Assembly: GCA_013398955.1 (NCBI GenBank) | Contig: VWPU01006271.1 | Span: 1-64,000, forward strand | Source: Callaeas wilsoni | Taxonomy: Eukaryota; Chordata; Aves; Passeriformes; Callaeidae | Length of the DNA: 64,000 nt | Direction of reading: 5' to 3' | Shown: positions 1-13,243 of the stretch, piece by piece | How the letters are laid out: each line of letters begins with the position of its first letter | Numbering within the stretch: position 1 is the first letter of the stretch | Notes under the pieces: generated by a model | The model's input: the letters and a program-made list of their open reading frames with translations, nothing else | What the model was told of the DNA's origin: nothing | The model's database searches: none | Program-made: the position numbers and the translations under genes

Positions 1-66
1 GGCGGCGAGCGGAGCCGGGCGCGGGGCGAGCGCAGCCCAGAGGAGCCGAGCGGAGCCAGCGGGCAG
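1..66 (+). other. PTP4A3: Probable non-coding first exon of PTP4A3 (5' end outside or at window edge)
   Basis: Very GC-rich sequence ends in GCGGGCAG followed by GTCAGT, a good splice donor at 67. It contains no ATG. It sits about 31 kb before the leader exon, which has a strong acceptor near 31013, so a non-coding first exon is the simplest reading. It carries one GCCCAG motif at 35-40. The true transcription start cannot be seen; the exon may begin before the window. This is inference and needs transcript support. Confidence 0.45.
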
Positions 67-600
67 GTCAGTGCGCGGGCGCGGAGGCGGGCGGGCAAAG
101 GGAAGCGGCGGCGGTGGCCGCACGTGGGTCCGCCCGCGCAACAATGAGGGCGGGAGGGGTCCGTGCGCCGCCGGCTGCGGGGCCACCGCGGCGAGCGGAG
201 GAGGCTGCGCGGTGCGATGCCCCCCCAGAGCGGGGTGATGGCTCCGCTGCAGCCATACTGGCGCTGTGGTGAAGGGGCAGCAGCGTGCGTGCCCCCCCCG
301 GCCCCCAGCGAGACTGCAGCAGTCTTTTCCTTCTGATTGAACCCAAAATTAAGGGAGGGGACCTACAGCCCCGGTGTGCGGGGGTCACGCACAATGGTTC
401 CTCCCCGCCATAGCCCCGTTGGGAGCCCACGCGCGATGCCGCAGTCCCCCACCCCGTGGTGCGGACGCGGAGCATCCCGGCAGACCCGCTCCCGCCGCGC
501 TCCGTGGGTGGGATGCAGCGTGGGCACTGTCAGGGCTCCGCGGGGCCTTTCCACCCCCGTCCGGGGCCGAACGCAGCGATCGGTGTCACAAGGGGCCCAA
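1..600. promoter_or_regulatory. CpG island at the likely PTP4A3 promoter
   Basis: Dense CpG dinucleotides and runs of G and C start at the window edge and fade by about 600, where a CR1 fragment follows. It covers the candidate first exon and the start of intron 1. No TATA box is seen in the visible part, as is usual for CpG-island promoters. The island is probably cut by the left edge. Confidence 0.6.
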
Positions 601-724
601 GGGGGGAAGCGCCGTGTTCCAGGCTGTCCGGTCTCGCTATCCCTAAGGATGTTTCCCTTTTCGTCAAACGAATGGGGCTGCCCTGCATCGGTAGCTGCGG
701 CAGGGATGGCCTCTCCTGGGTCGT

Positions 725-897
725 GTTTGGAACAGGCTGCCCAGGGAAGTGGTGGAATCACCATTCCTGGAAGTGTTCAGAAAACATGTGGCTATGGCAC
801 TTGGTGACATGGTTCAGTGGTGAACATGGTGGTGGTGCATTGATGATTGCACTTGGTGATCTTGGAGGTCTTTTCCAACCTGAATGATTCGGTGATG
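725..897 (+). repeat. CR1 LINE fragment, 3' end
   Basis: The block contains the CR1 line GGAACAGGCTGCCCAGGGAAGTGG. It continues to a 3' end reading TTTTCCAACCTGAATGATTC, like other CR1 3' ends in this window. It is 5'-truncated, as most avian CR1 copies are. Confidence 0.8.
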
Positions 898-3800
898 CTG
901 CATTTGAGCATGTCTCGTTTGGCTAACAAGCCATTCCTGGCCTTGCCATGGCGTGGAGGCTTGGGAATGCCGTAGTTCCTATTCCCTGGACAGGTAGGTC
1001 ACTTAGCAGGAGGACGCTCCATGCCATGCCTTTCTCTGCCGTAGGTAAAGTGGATTTTTGCATGCGACTGGAATTACTAATCCAGGCAATTAGCTGGAAT
1101 CTGTCAAGTTTGTGCTGCTGCCAATTTCTGCAGTTCATTTGGTTACAGCTTGATCTTTCTGCTCAAAGGAGCTGAAATGTAAACGGGGCAACCAAGTATC
1201 TGGAGCTGCTGGGTTGGGTTTATGTGCATCCTTCTGGCCAAAGGAGGATCAGCAAGAAAACTGAGCCTTGATGAAGTCGTGTATTTATTGGCGGCAGTGG
1301 AAAAAGAGTAATGTGGATAAATGGGGCTAGTTGTTCATTTGTATACGAAATGTCATGAATCTCCCTACCAGGTTGTGAGCTGGATTTAAATTCCACTGTT
1401 ATAACGATCACTGATTTTTTTTTATCACATCGTTGCTAATAGTGTACATTGAAAATGCTGCAGGTGGATTTAAAGGGCTTTGTAGGTCCATCAATACTCT
1501 GCACCAATATTTATATACATCCAAGGACTTAACAGTGCGTTGTCACTTGGCTTCAGAGTAAACCACCCAGATGCTGGCTGGCAGGGCCTGATGCAGCACA
1601 GTCCCTGACACAGCCACTTTTGGGGGGTGTCACACACCACCAAATTTGACAGTTGGTCAAGTGAAGAGACTTCTAACCTTTGGGAAGTGCTCCAACCTGA
1701 AAATTTTTCCTTTTGGGAATATTAAAAGGTTAACTTTGGTTAACTTGTGTCAAAGGTGTGTGCCATGAGCCATCGCTCTGTTGGCTCTGCTTAGGGAGAG
1801 GGCTGCTTGCAGAAGCAAAAACCTTTTGTTACAGCTATTTTATTTTTATGTGTGCCTTGATAGCTCAAAAATCACTCGTCGGCTTCTAGTCAAGGCAATC
1901 CTGGATGAGAAACATCCGCTGGGATTGGCCTGTTAAGTGCATTTCTTTGATCTGACAGCAGAAATGCCCAGAGAAACATCAAAAACCCCAACATTAAGGC
2001 ATGTTTCCAGCCTCATCATCCCCTGCAAGCAATGGAAATCAGTGGCTTGAAATCCAGCAGCACTTGATGTTAAAATAGCAAACAGTAAACATTGTCTCCT
2101 ATCAATAACTTTAATTATGGTTTGAGTTTTGTCTTAAATAGACACACATTGTCATAGGGAATCAAAGTTTAGCATCCAGACATGCTCAGGGGGGTGGTAG
2201 CGTCTTTGGACAGGGTGTAACACGCTTTTATAGCATAAATTAAAATAAAAAAGGGGTTTAGCAGCGTAGCATGCTGTTGTGTAAGAAAACTGCCAGCTTT
2301 TGGGCTGAGACCGCGTGGTTTCTGGGCATCGTGTGCCGCGGTGTGTTGGCAGGTGGTGTTCCCGGGTGGCTTTGGATGGGGAGAGCAAGTTTTACCGCTC
2401 CGCAGCTGAACCCTGACGGGGTTTTTCAACCATAAAACGATGTGCAGAGGAGGCTTTGTGTGTGCCATGGATAACCAAACCGAAAGCAAAAATAAACACC
2501 TGCGAAAGCTGGGTTTTTTTGGTCATTGACAGGAAAGGAAAGTGCCGGTCTAGGGGCGGGTGTGAAGTCCTGTGTTCGTTACGCTCCTAATCTGGAAAAT
2601 ACAGACTGTGGCACATGGCAGCAGCGTGTGTGGATATTTTCAAATCTTGTCCTTTTCCCTTCTGATTTAACCCAAAATTAAGGAAGGGAAACAGCACCCA
2701 TTGGCCTATTAAATGTTCATTTTTGCCAAGTTACGCCACTTTATGAACACGAGACACAACCGGATTCCTGTGGCAAGGAGCCCTTAAAATTTCAACAGCT
2801 CTACCTATAAATATAGTCACCGTGAAAGGCAATCCGGCTTTAAAAGAAAAAAAAAAAGCAACCATGCTCTTTTTTTAGTCCCACTGTATCTGCCTGACTT
2901 TAGTGCCATGCGATGCATCTCCAGCCGGGCGGTGAAGCCGAGGTGGTGTGGAACATTCAGTCTCCTAATTCCTCTTCCTAATTTATGTGAAGAATGGCTG
3001 CAAGCAGAGAAAAAAAATCCATTTCAGTTGTCCTGAAGATTTTTGGGCATGGGACGGTGGAACTGGATCTCTGCAGCCACATCGTGGCCTTTTGCAGAGG
3101 GACCTTTGGTGATTGCTTGGTCCTGGTGAGTTCCCAGGAGCTGCTGCACTGCGGGGCAGTGCAGGATGGAGCCTGAAGCATCCCTTGGCTGCAAAGCAAT
3201 GTCCCAGATGAAAATTAAAGGGAAGAAAAAGAAAGAAAGAAAGAAGCTGGCTGCCACCTCACCCCAGAGGTGTCTGGGCTCACCCACTGCTCTGATGCAA
3301 CCACAGCAACCCAGGGAGCTTGGGGGCTGGTTTTGGACATGCCCAGGGTTGCCCAGGGACAGGCTGGCCTCCAGAGCGGGTACAGCATGTTCTGGGCACT
3401 CCTCCAGGTCAGTGGGACCCCCCCACTAGCCCCAGATGATGTAGTGGGGTGATGGCCACTGGCACATCCTGGTTGAGAAGACAGCACTGCCTGCAGGGCT
3501 GGGATTTAGGTGGAGAAGTTCCAAGGGAGGCTGGTTTTGCAGCTTAGTGATGCTTTTCAGCGTGCCCTGCACTTGCATGGCAGAAATCCACCTTTGTGGC
3601 CAGAGCAGCTGGGTCACCTTGCAGTGCCAAAACCTGCTGGGTATGGTTGGGATGGGGCACGGGCTGGGAAGGGTGTGGGAGTGGGGCGGGAGAGCTCGGC
3701 GCGGGGAATTGCTGCGTGTGCACTTGGGCGAAGTGCTGAGCCCGGGCTGCGCGGGAGCTGCAGACAGAGCCCACACGTGACCGTCTGAATTTCAGATCAT

Positions 3801-6800
3801 TGCTGGACCACTTTGCCAACAGCCTCTCGCAGCTCATCAGCTGCAATATCGCTTCTTTTTTTCCCTCTTTTTTTTTTTTTTATTTCCTTTCCTCTTCCCC
3901 ACCCTGCCTGATTTCTAAGCTGAAGCAGGAGGGATGAATACGACACTGAGGGTGGCTGCAGCTGCACAGGGTTTGTATCCAAATGGTTTCCTGGAAGGCA
4001 AGTTTTTTTGTTGTTTTTCAATCTTAAAAATATTTTTACAGCGACTGTCTCATATCGGGGCTGTTTGGATGTCAGGTTTAGTTTCCCATGACATTAAGTG
4101 ATTAGAGGAGGGAGGGGAAGGAGGGGCTGGGTGCTGCTTTATGTGCAGATCTCTCTGCAGCGGTATCATTGCCTATTGATGGTGAATGTGTTCTCTCTCA
4201 TCTCTGCGATAGTTCTCGGAGATTTCCTCTTTTACGTCACTGCAGTTAATAAGATGTTTAACTTGGGAGCTGGGGGCGATGTGCTGTTATCGTGTTGCAA
4301 GGAATGGGGGGATGACGAGTTCCCGCACAGACTTGTGCTGGGAAGATTGTATCAATGCTGGGGAGAACAGCTGGCTTTAGAGTCAAACCACTGCCTTTCA
4401 CCCTTAATGAACCTGACCTGGCTGCATCTCTTTTTTTTTTATTGTGACAATGATTATTTTCCTTCTAATACTGAGAGAGGCAACTCAGTTCTCTCTAACT
4501 GCTGCATTGCTCAATTCAAGTGTGCACCTTGATTTTATTAAGCAGAATGTGTCTGCCTGGCTGGACTTAGGCTTCTTTTTCCCCCTTTTTTGGGGACCCC
4601 TGAAGCTTTTCATGAGAGCACCTGATGGCTTTTTGTGGTGATGCTGCAGGTGCAGTAACTGCAGAGCTGGAGCCATCTCCAGGAAAGTCCTTGACTGTGT
4701 GTTTTGTGTGTCACCGGTTGATTATAGAGTTAAGAAAGTGTTGCTGTTGTACATGCCTTGACCAGGAATAGCCTCTCTCCTGCCACAGTTTGCAAGGCCA
4801 GCTCGTCAAGAGCAGGCAAGTTGGTCAATAAATGCTCCGAGTGGCACCCTAGGGAGTTCTGAACCAAAATGGGAACACTTGTGTCCTTCAGCTCCTCTTT
4901 CCCTGCCAAGTTGTTTTCTTCCCCCGGCTCCTTCTCTAAATTGCCACTCAAACCCTCTTCGTTCTTCTGTGTTTTTCCACAAATGTTTTTCAAGCATGAC
5001 AGCAAGGAGAAGAAAGCCGTGAGTGCTGCAGGGGGCTGATGCCTATCAGGCCAACCCTCGCCTGTGGCTTTGGGGGCCCCTTTACTTCGGTGACTTGGCG
5101 GCTGCAGGTGGGTTCACATCTGGCAGCTGTTGGGCTTGGAGCTGCCTCTGTCTGCCATCAGACCCATCCCAGCCACCTGCACCTCTTCCAGGGCTCCCAG
5201 CTCATCCCCAGGGCTTGAGTCAGTGGGGTGACCACCGTGTCCCTATGTAGGTGTGGAGTGGAGAAGGGCTTCGTAACCCTCTCAGGAAAATGGAGACATG
5301 AAGGGTTTGCAGGAGGAAGAACCACAGCTCTGGTGGTGGCATTTTCCAACCTTCCATCAGGACCTGTCGCTCGCAGTCCTAACTACGTTTAGCCGCTGAC
5401 TTGCTGTCACTGATTTTGCTCAATAACCCTTTTCTTTTTGAGACCAAAATGCTTCTTAAAAAGCAACATGCCACCAACACATTGGGATGTTGATTTGGTT
5501 TTTGGGAGGCTCACGGCCTCCCAGTTCTGCTTTTGCTCTCGGGAGGAAGCAACATGGTTCGGTGCAATTTTCAGCCCTCATGGGAACAGGGTCTTAAAAA
5601 ATAACCCTACCACATCCCAGCTCATACCCTCGCTGCTGGATGTGGGAGTTAATTTTTCTCACTCCTGCCAGGCACAACAGCCCCTCTCTGTGCTTTTGCT
5701 TTGAGCTGAGACAAGGGGAATTTTGGGTGCAACTCCAGGCAATGCTGGCTCGGCACATGTCCCCAAGCGTCCCAGCTGGGCGGCTGCCCGGGGCCCCCTT
5801 CATGTGAACGGGGTCAGCAGCTGGGAAATAGCAGAGCAAAGTGCCTCCCTGGTAATTCCCAGCTGCCGTTAAAGCGGCTTTAAAATAAATTCCCTCAAAG
5901 AGCAATTCCAAGTATTTGAGGGTTTGAACTTTTCCGGAGAAGGGTTTGGGAGCTGCCAGCTACCACACTGCACCCTGGCACGCCAAGGAAAGGCACCAGG
6001 GCAATTGCCTTGATTATTCCAACATCTAAAAGACACTTTTTTAATATCTATATGATGTTTATTTATTAGCTGCACGTGCAACACAGCAGTTGGAAACGGG
6101 GCACTGCTGGAAGCAAAGTTGTGTTAAACTGGGAAGGTGGGTGGCTGGGCAATGTCCTGGGCTGGAGGCAATGCCCAGGCTCAGTGACCCTCACTGTGCC
6201 ATCCTACCTGGCCACCAGTGCTTACTCAGGGGTACAGTGCAGCTGGGTGCCCCTCACCGCACATTCCACGGACGGCTCTGCTTGGTAACGTGGGCACAAC
6301 AGAAAACAAACTTTGCAGCAAACTTTGCTCTCCCAGAGCCCCTGAAGCTTGCTTAAAAAAAAAAAAAGTGCTTTGGAGCAACGTGGTCTTTCTTTTTCTC
6401 ATGCTCCTGAAAATTCTCATACCAAACCAGTAACCTCCACTGTCCCCAGTTCGTTATTTTTTAAGGTGGCATTACCAGAGCATTTAAGGGAAGGCTTGTC
6501 CCAGCCTCTCTGTCCCCTCCTCTCCTACATCCCGTCATGGCAAATTACAGCTTCATCTGTGCTTGTGTGACAGGCAGTAAAGGGGGAAGGTTTGGTCAAC
6601 AAACAGGAAGCTTGGTCTCATCCCTGAAAGGCTCTGGATGTCCCTGTGGTGGTGCTCCCCAGGATGATGCGTTGCTGCCTCCCGGCTAGTGCAGTTTTTT
6701 AATCAGAGGAATGTCCCCATGAGGCTGAGTACCCCAAGCTGGCAACAGCCAAGCTTTTCCCTGCAGAAACGGTGCTGGGCTCTTGCCCAAGTCCCCTCTC

Positions 6801-7374
6801 CAGGGCCCTGGCACCAGTGCAAGTGCAGCCATGCTGAAGGCTGGTGATTAAACCCATGATCCAGGTCACTCCTGCCCCTCTCAGCAACCCAAAAAATAAG
6901 GATGCTGATAGCAAGACTACATCCAGTTGGGGATATTGCACGTCTCTGAGCGCTTCAATGGGTTTGGGGATGAACTGAGCTAATTTGGAGTAAAACCACC
7001 CTAAAAAAAATTGCAGCAGGGGGTTCTTCCCCACACACCCTTTATTGCCATAGCTAAGCTGCTCCCAGCTCAAAGTGATTTTTTTCGTGGGCTGACCTTT
7101 ACTCTGGCAGCTTCTTACTGAACTTTCTATCATATATGTAATTTTAAAATAATTTTATTCTGTGTGGACATGACAGAGCTGTCTCCTGAGGTGGCAGAAA
7201 ACACATCTTGCCTCTTAAGGACAGGTAGGGAAACCTTCACATGGCACAGTGAGGTTTGCTGTGCACGGGACAACACTAGGTACAGTCTCAGCCCAAAGTC
7301 GCATCCACTGGACCACACACTTAGCTCCTTTTTTTTTTCTCTCCCAAACTAATCCCTCTAGCCCCTTAGGCTTT
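898..7374. other. Intron 1 block without recognised gene
   Basis: I see no exon, RNA gene or transposon here. It contains short A or T runs (near 2848, 3868, 6355 and 6998) and a small GAAA repeat. Base composition alternates between AT-rich and moderately GC-rich, with few CpGs after the first kilobase. Confidence 0.5.
3222..3246. repeat. Short (GAAA)n repeat
   Basis: Imperfect GAAA units run for about 25 bases inside intron 1. Confidence 0.8.
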
Positions 7375-7398
7375 TTGTTGTTGTTGTTGTTGTTGTTG
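7375..7398. repeat. (TTG)n microsatellite
   Basis: Eight uninterrupted TTG units follow a T run. It is a plain intronic microsatellite. Confidence 0.9.
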
Positions 7399-7454
7399 CT
7401 GCTCCTCTCTGAATTCCTTCTAATTTGCAGGCTCACTGCCAGCATCCAACGCGC

Positions 7455-7462
7455 TATAAAAA
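7455..7462 (+). promoter_or_regulatory. TATA-box-like site in intron 1
   Basis: TATAAAAA is flanked by GCGC upstream and GGGG downstream, matching the classical TATA pattern with GC flanks. No transcript or exon is visible downstream, so this may be a chance match. Confidence 0.2.
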
Positions 7463-10400
7463 GGGGACTTGTTCTTCAAGCTTCCCTCTGGTACAGAGCG
7501 TTTGCACAAATAGCAACATGCTTGACAAGTAGGTCTGATTCCCCCTGCTATTACTGAAATGCTCGTAGGGTGCTCAGGGAGTAGAGCTGCTGTCTCGAGA
7601 CAAGCCAAGCTGAATTTCACACACGGCCCTGAGCCCAATTCCCAGCCGGTGTTTAAGCTCCTGTCAGGTGGAAAAACTGAGCTGTGCGTTTTTATTTTCC
7701 TCCCTGTGCAGCTTCTCTGTCTCTCCAGGAGCGGTTTGCATCCCTCCTTATCCCACCAGCGCAGGTGGGATGTGGGCTGTGGCTGCAGACCCATGTCCTG
7801 CTGAAGGCAGCCCCAAGGCCACCACCAGTTTTTTGGCTGGTTCCCCTCCCTCCCTCTTACCAGCAGCCATGACACAAACCCCCTGCCAGCTTCCTTCTTA
7901 AAACTAATGAGCTGTTTGACCCTGGCAAGTCCTCTGGGAAAGCTGTTGCCGGAGCCTTGCTGCTTGCACGGATACAAACTGCTCTCGTTTCCAGCTTAAA
8001 TTTATTTGTGGATGACTTGTACCCATTTGGCCTTGTTCTTCTTGTACCCGCACTGGCTTTTAGCTTGGATGGCTCCTTTCCCTGCTCTGGTATTTATCCT
8101 CTGGCAGGCTCTACCAAGTGCTGTAGGTCTGCCAACCCAAATAACCCCAGAGCTCCTGGTGGAGCATGGCTGGAGGGGGTGTAAGGGCATCTAGGCTTCC
8201 TCATTCCTGCAGTGGAGACAGCTCCAGCGACTTGATTTGCAGCTCACTCATTGAAAAGGAAAATCCACCATTCCACCTCTCAACATCCTCACTGGGGTTG
8301 GTCCCCGCCTGCAGAAGGACAACCCCAACCATCCTCACCACAGACAAAGGCTCTCCGATTTGAAACCATTATCTAATTTCATTAGCACACTTATCTTTTG
8401 CAATGCAAAAACCATTTTGGCAGAAGATGAGCTTTTTTTTTTCCTGGTGCAGCCTTCAGTAGCACCCTTCCCTCTCCTTTCTGGTAGTGCCAAGGCTCGT
8501 GTTCCCACCTGTGCTAATCTCATCCCTGGTGTTGTGGAGCAGACATTTCCCATGAACAGCTGTTCCAGGCACTTTGCTCAAAGGCTGAAGTGGACTTACA
8601 ACATGAAAGTTCATCAGTTCAAAATACACACACGGCTCCTTACCACTGGTCCCTTTTTGGAGGTGTTGGACCATCCAGGATGGTATGGGAAGAGCTACGA
8701 GGTGTTCGCTTTCCCCCCAGGATGATAATTTCTCACCATACTTTTCATTGCTACATCATTGCCATGGGTTTTCTTTGCCTTTTATATGCTTTGTTTGGGA
8801 GCTCTTTGCTTACTTGTGGTGATGCTGAGATGCTGGCTTATCCATCCCGATTTAGACCCCTGCCTTCTCCTTGGCAGGCAGAAGTTGGCTGGTGCCTTTG
8901 ATGGAAGGAAGGATGCTCCAGGTGCCATCACTCACCAGCTCTTTATTTCCTCCAAGTTTCCCTTTAGTTAAGAACCTTTTTCCAGTCTGCCTAATCTAAA
9001 CTGCACCATCGTGTGTCCATTTGAGGCAGGATTTTATATTCCCCTGCAGTGTCCTTCCATCATTCCATGCCCTCATTAAACCACGCATAAATTGGCATCA
9101 TCGAGGAGGAGCTGGGCTCTGCGGTTATTAGCAGGATTATTCTCATCTCCCAGTTTCCAGTGAAGCTGCTGGGCTGGTGTAACACAATTCCCACTAATGC
9201 TCATTTCCACTGTTAGGGAGAGCGATACTGATGGGGCACTGAGCATCAGCAGCAGATACTGGGAGGAAACCAGCAGACCTCATTGCATCTTTCTATGTTA
9301 AGTGATTTTTGACCCCCAGATCTTCTCCTCCAGGCCATGGTTGTTTAGCACATCACACTGGGCATTAACTTCCCCTCCTGAATCTTTTCTGAGCAGCCTG
9401 TGGGCTCCTTAACAGCTGCAGCTCCAGCACGGGAGCGCATCACATCCTGCGCTCATCGCTGGTTTTACTTTGTGCATCACATTTTCTCACTGCCTAAATC
9501 AGCATCCACAGCCTCCAGCACTCAGAGTAGGTACAGCTGGGCATTTTCTGCCTGCAGTCGATCTTCCTTGTTCCTCTCTCCCTGTTTATTTGATTTCTCA
9601 CTGTATTTAAAGGAGAGGTCAGTGTGTGTTTTGCAACCTTCTCCTCCTGTTATTAATTTCTTAGAAACGAAGGGGAAGGAACCACAAGCAATAAAGAGCC
9701 TGAGGTTTGAGGACTGACTGTTTATTTGTCAAAGCTAGAAATGCAGTGACAAGAGAAAATCCTCAATGCAGATGTACCTCATTTAAGTTTAGGCTTGGGT
9801 AGGTCAAATTTGGGGGTGTGTGCATTTCCTCCTGCTGCAGTTTTACATGGAGCTGTTACCACTGCCGTTACTGCAAATAGCATCTTAGTTCTGCCTTCTG
9901 CAACTCATTTTTGCAGCTCTGGCCTGACTTTTCTGCACCATGCCCATCTGATGCTGGGGGAGCAGCAGTGCTCATCTCAGTGGTATCATGGCACATGTTG
10001 CAGTGGGATTGCACGTGAATGATGACAAGTGGGTGGCAGTAAACCAGTCCTAAGTGTGCACATACTGGCAAGGAGGCTGGGACTGGTCATCAGCTGCTGG
10101 GAAGAGGGGATGAGGAGCAGCAGGGTGGCTCAGATGCTGAAGCCAAAGATGCTCAGAAGCCCAAAAGGACAAAAATAGGTGTCTGGGTCATTCAAGAGGG
10201 TTTGAGGACTGTTTAAGATCTTTTCCCTCGGAAGTAGCAATTACCAGATGAAAGGGAATGTCTTCAAGGAGGCGTTTTGGAGCATCTGGTTTGTATTTGG
10301 CACGTTCACTGGGGGAAGCAGGGAAGGCTGGAAGGCTGCTGGGTGGGTTGGTGGCTGGGCGAGGCAGAGGTTGTCCTTCAGGGGATGAGTCTGGTCGCTT

Positions 10401-13141
10401 ACGAAATGCATTTTGACACCAGGAGCATTCCCACATCTCTCCTCCTTTTTGGACTGCGTTGTCACTAACTTTCCAAAGCATTAATGCTGGGCATGAGCTG
10501 GATTTCTGCTCATGGGACGGCAAGGGGTGTCCCCACATTAAAGGGCGAGTAGGGGGATGCACACGTGGTTTTCTTTTTAGGTTTCGCCCTTCCTCGCTAC
10601 AGAGGAGGCATTGGCATGTAATTACCGCCAGCTTTAATCCAGCCAGACCAACTGCCTTTCTGGCAAACCGAAATACAATAGGAGCCAAAGGTTATTGCAT
10701 GCCCTAAATAAAAGCATTACAGCCCTGGGGCCTCACCCAAGCCCAGACCGCAAAGCATCCAGGACTGGCTCCATTCAGTTTTTCTGAGCCTGGAAGATTT
10801 GGTTTGATGGCAATGACCCATGACTTGTTTTCCCCCTTATTTTCCTCCTGCAAAGCCACCTGCTCACTTGCAGCCACTGTGGCACCTGCCAGGAGCAGCA
10901 CATCTGGCCAGTGTTAGCTAGCCTGCTTACGGGATGCACTTGGTTCAGTCTTTTCTTGCTAAAACCATTAGTGGCTTTAATTGAAAGCCAGGGTGGGTGA
11001 AGGCCCGTCACACAGACACACCACGGTGTGCACAGTTCAGCCCAGCAAGTGGCTGTGACCAGTGTCTTCTCAAACTACTGCCAGGTACAGCCCAATACCC
11101 TGCCCATCTATGGGATGGACTGAGATTTCAGGCACCACATAAGGACCCTGGAGCAGCCACCCAGGAGCCAGTGCACCCCACTGTGCTTTTCTCCCAGGTA
11201 CTGCTCCAAACTGGGATTTACTCTGAAACCTGAAGGATTTAACTCTCTGTCCCTAAGCAAAAACACCCCAAAGTGATGCAAATGCATGACCTCACCCAGA
11301 TCTCAGGAGGTAAATATTGCATCACTATAAGTATGCCCTGTATCCTTTGCCCCAGTCTGAGACACTCTGAGTCCATCCTGATGCAGGGACAAGCCAGGCC
11401 AGGGAGGAGGCATATGGTGGGAAAGGCTTTCTCCTCACCTCCCAGTTTAATTATCAGTGTCTCATATTTGCAGCATGATGGGACACTGGTCCTGCCTCCA
11501 TGCAAGGCTGCTCTGGCTCCTGGCATCCCTACAGATGTGCCGGCAGGGAGAAATTGCATTTCACAACCCATCTTTCCAGGCTCCCACAAGACTACTCGAG
11601 GGAGAGGAATGTGCTGGAGAAAATATCCCAACTGCTGTTAAAAGGCACAGCTTTCCCTGTCCCTTTCTGGGATGGCCATTCCTTCACTGAACCAGACATC
11701 CTCCTCCAGCTGGCAGCACCTATTGGAGCCAGCACTGTGTCACCTCCCCATATCACCCTGGGGTGTCTTTGCCCTCCTGGCCTCCCCTTCGTGTGCAAAT
11801 TGAAATTGTGATAAGCAAGCTCTTTTATGAAGAAATTCTGCTTTTCCCAGTGCTCCTGGGACAGAGCTCAGTCACTTTATATCTGGGCAATAAATCTCCA
11901 GGGCACACCTACCACACAAGGCAGTAATGGGCCTGCCAGATGCTGTTCTGTCTGGGTGAAGAGCTCAACAGCCAGTTCAGCATCTGTTAATCATTTGCCA
12001 GGAGAGCCCAGGCAGTGAGGGAGTCTCACGTTGAATCCCTTTTGGCCAATCCTTTCGAATCACAGTGAAGGTTTCTGGGCTACCTGGAGCTGAAGCAAGC
12101 TGTGAGCTACAGTAGCCTGTGATCCAGGGCTGAGAGGTGCATCCCACACGTCTCACGAAGAAGGTGAGAAATCTTTGTCCTTCGTCCTTCTTCTTCTAAG
12201 TGGCGTAAAATCCTCACCAAGCCAAGGCTGAGGTAGCCCTCTTCTTTGATCCCAGTCATTTGCTTTTGTTTCAAAATGTTGTGAGCATCAGATGATGAGA
12301 TGTGGTCCTGGGCAGTGAAAAGCACTGCGGAAGGTTGAACTGGTTTAGTGTTGAGTCATCTCCTCCTGAGTGATGGCATATGGACAAGGCTAAAAGCCGG
12401 GATGGCTTTCTCTCATGTTTCTTCTCTGTTGAGACTTCTTTCAATATTCCACAATCCCAGTCCATGCATTGTGCCTCCAACAAGTAGAGCACCTCCAGGT
12501 TCTCTGCAGAAGATCTTGTTGCATCTGAGGGCGATGGTCAGGCTGTTGCACTCACTCTGATTTCTCTCCCAGGCTAATTACAAGCATCTTGGACTCTCTC
12601 AGGTGGCTTTGGCAAGTGCTCTGCTTTTCTAGTGCCAGTGCTGGGGAGCCCTGGCCACAGCCATCAAGTCTTTCCCCAACTATTAGAAAGCAGTTATGCT
12701 CCTTGTGTGTCTTTTCATTGCCGGAAGCTGGTAAGTGGACAGATCCTACACAAATAAACTTCTCAAGGGCAAGGAGTCAAAATATCCCTGGGCTTGTTTG
12801 GTGGGAAAAGGTTAACCAGCGTGAAGTCTATGAATTGCTGCTGACCCGAGTTTGTTGACAAAATACAGTGTTATTAATTGGACTTGCAGGCAAACTGCCT
12901 GGGGATGTTTAGAAGGAGCTTGTCCATCACAAGGGCCAAGATCTCCCTCAGAGAATATCTGTCTGGGCTCTTTATCGATGCACCTAGACCTTGACCATGG
13001 CTCTGGGATTTTGTTGTTGAGGATGTGTCAGGGTCTCAGTCTCCCACACTGGCCATGGGGCCACACAGATTCACCAACAGCAGAGCTGTAGCAGAGGACA
13101 GGAGGAGCATGTCAAGAAGCCTGGGACCAGGTGACTGAAAT
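7463..13141. other. Intron 1 block without recognised gene
   Basis: No coding exon, RNA gene or clear repeat was recognised. Frames of 100-185 codons occur on both strands, but they overlap each other and lack protein-like domains. Confidence 0.5.
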
Positions 13142-13243
13142 GATCTCTTGGTCTACTGGAAGGTCTCCTTGCTCATTGCGGGACTAAATATTGGACTAGG
13201 CGATATTTAAAGTTTCTTTCCAACCCAAACCATTCTGTGATTT
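13142..13243 (+). repeat. CR1 LINE 3' end fragment
   Basis: It contains GGACTAGGCGATATTTAAAG, then TTCCAACCCAAACCATTCTG, the usual CR1 3' terminus. Confidence 0.7.

Noticed and set aside
7420..7977. Longest open frame in the window, 185 codons on the minus strand
   Set aside because: No recognisable domain, overlapping frames on the opposite strand, and it crosses no splice-consistent structure; likely chance in GC-rich DNA.
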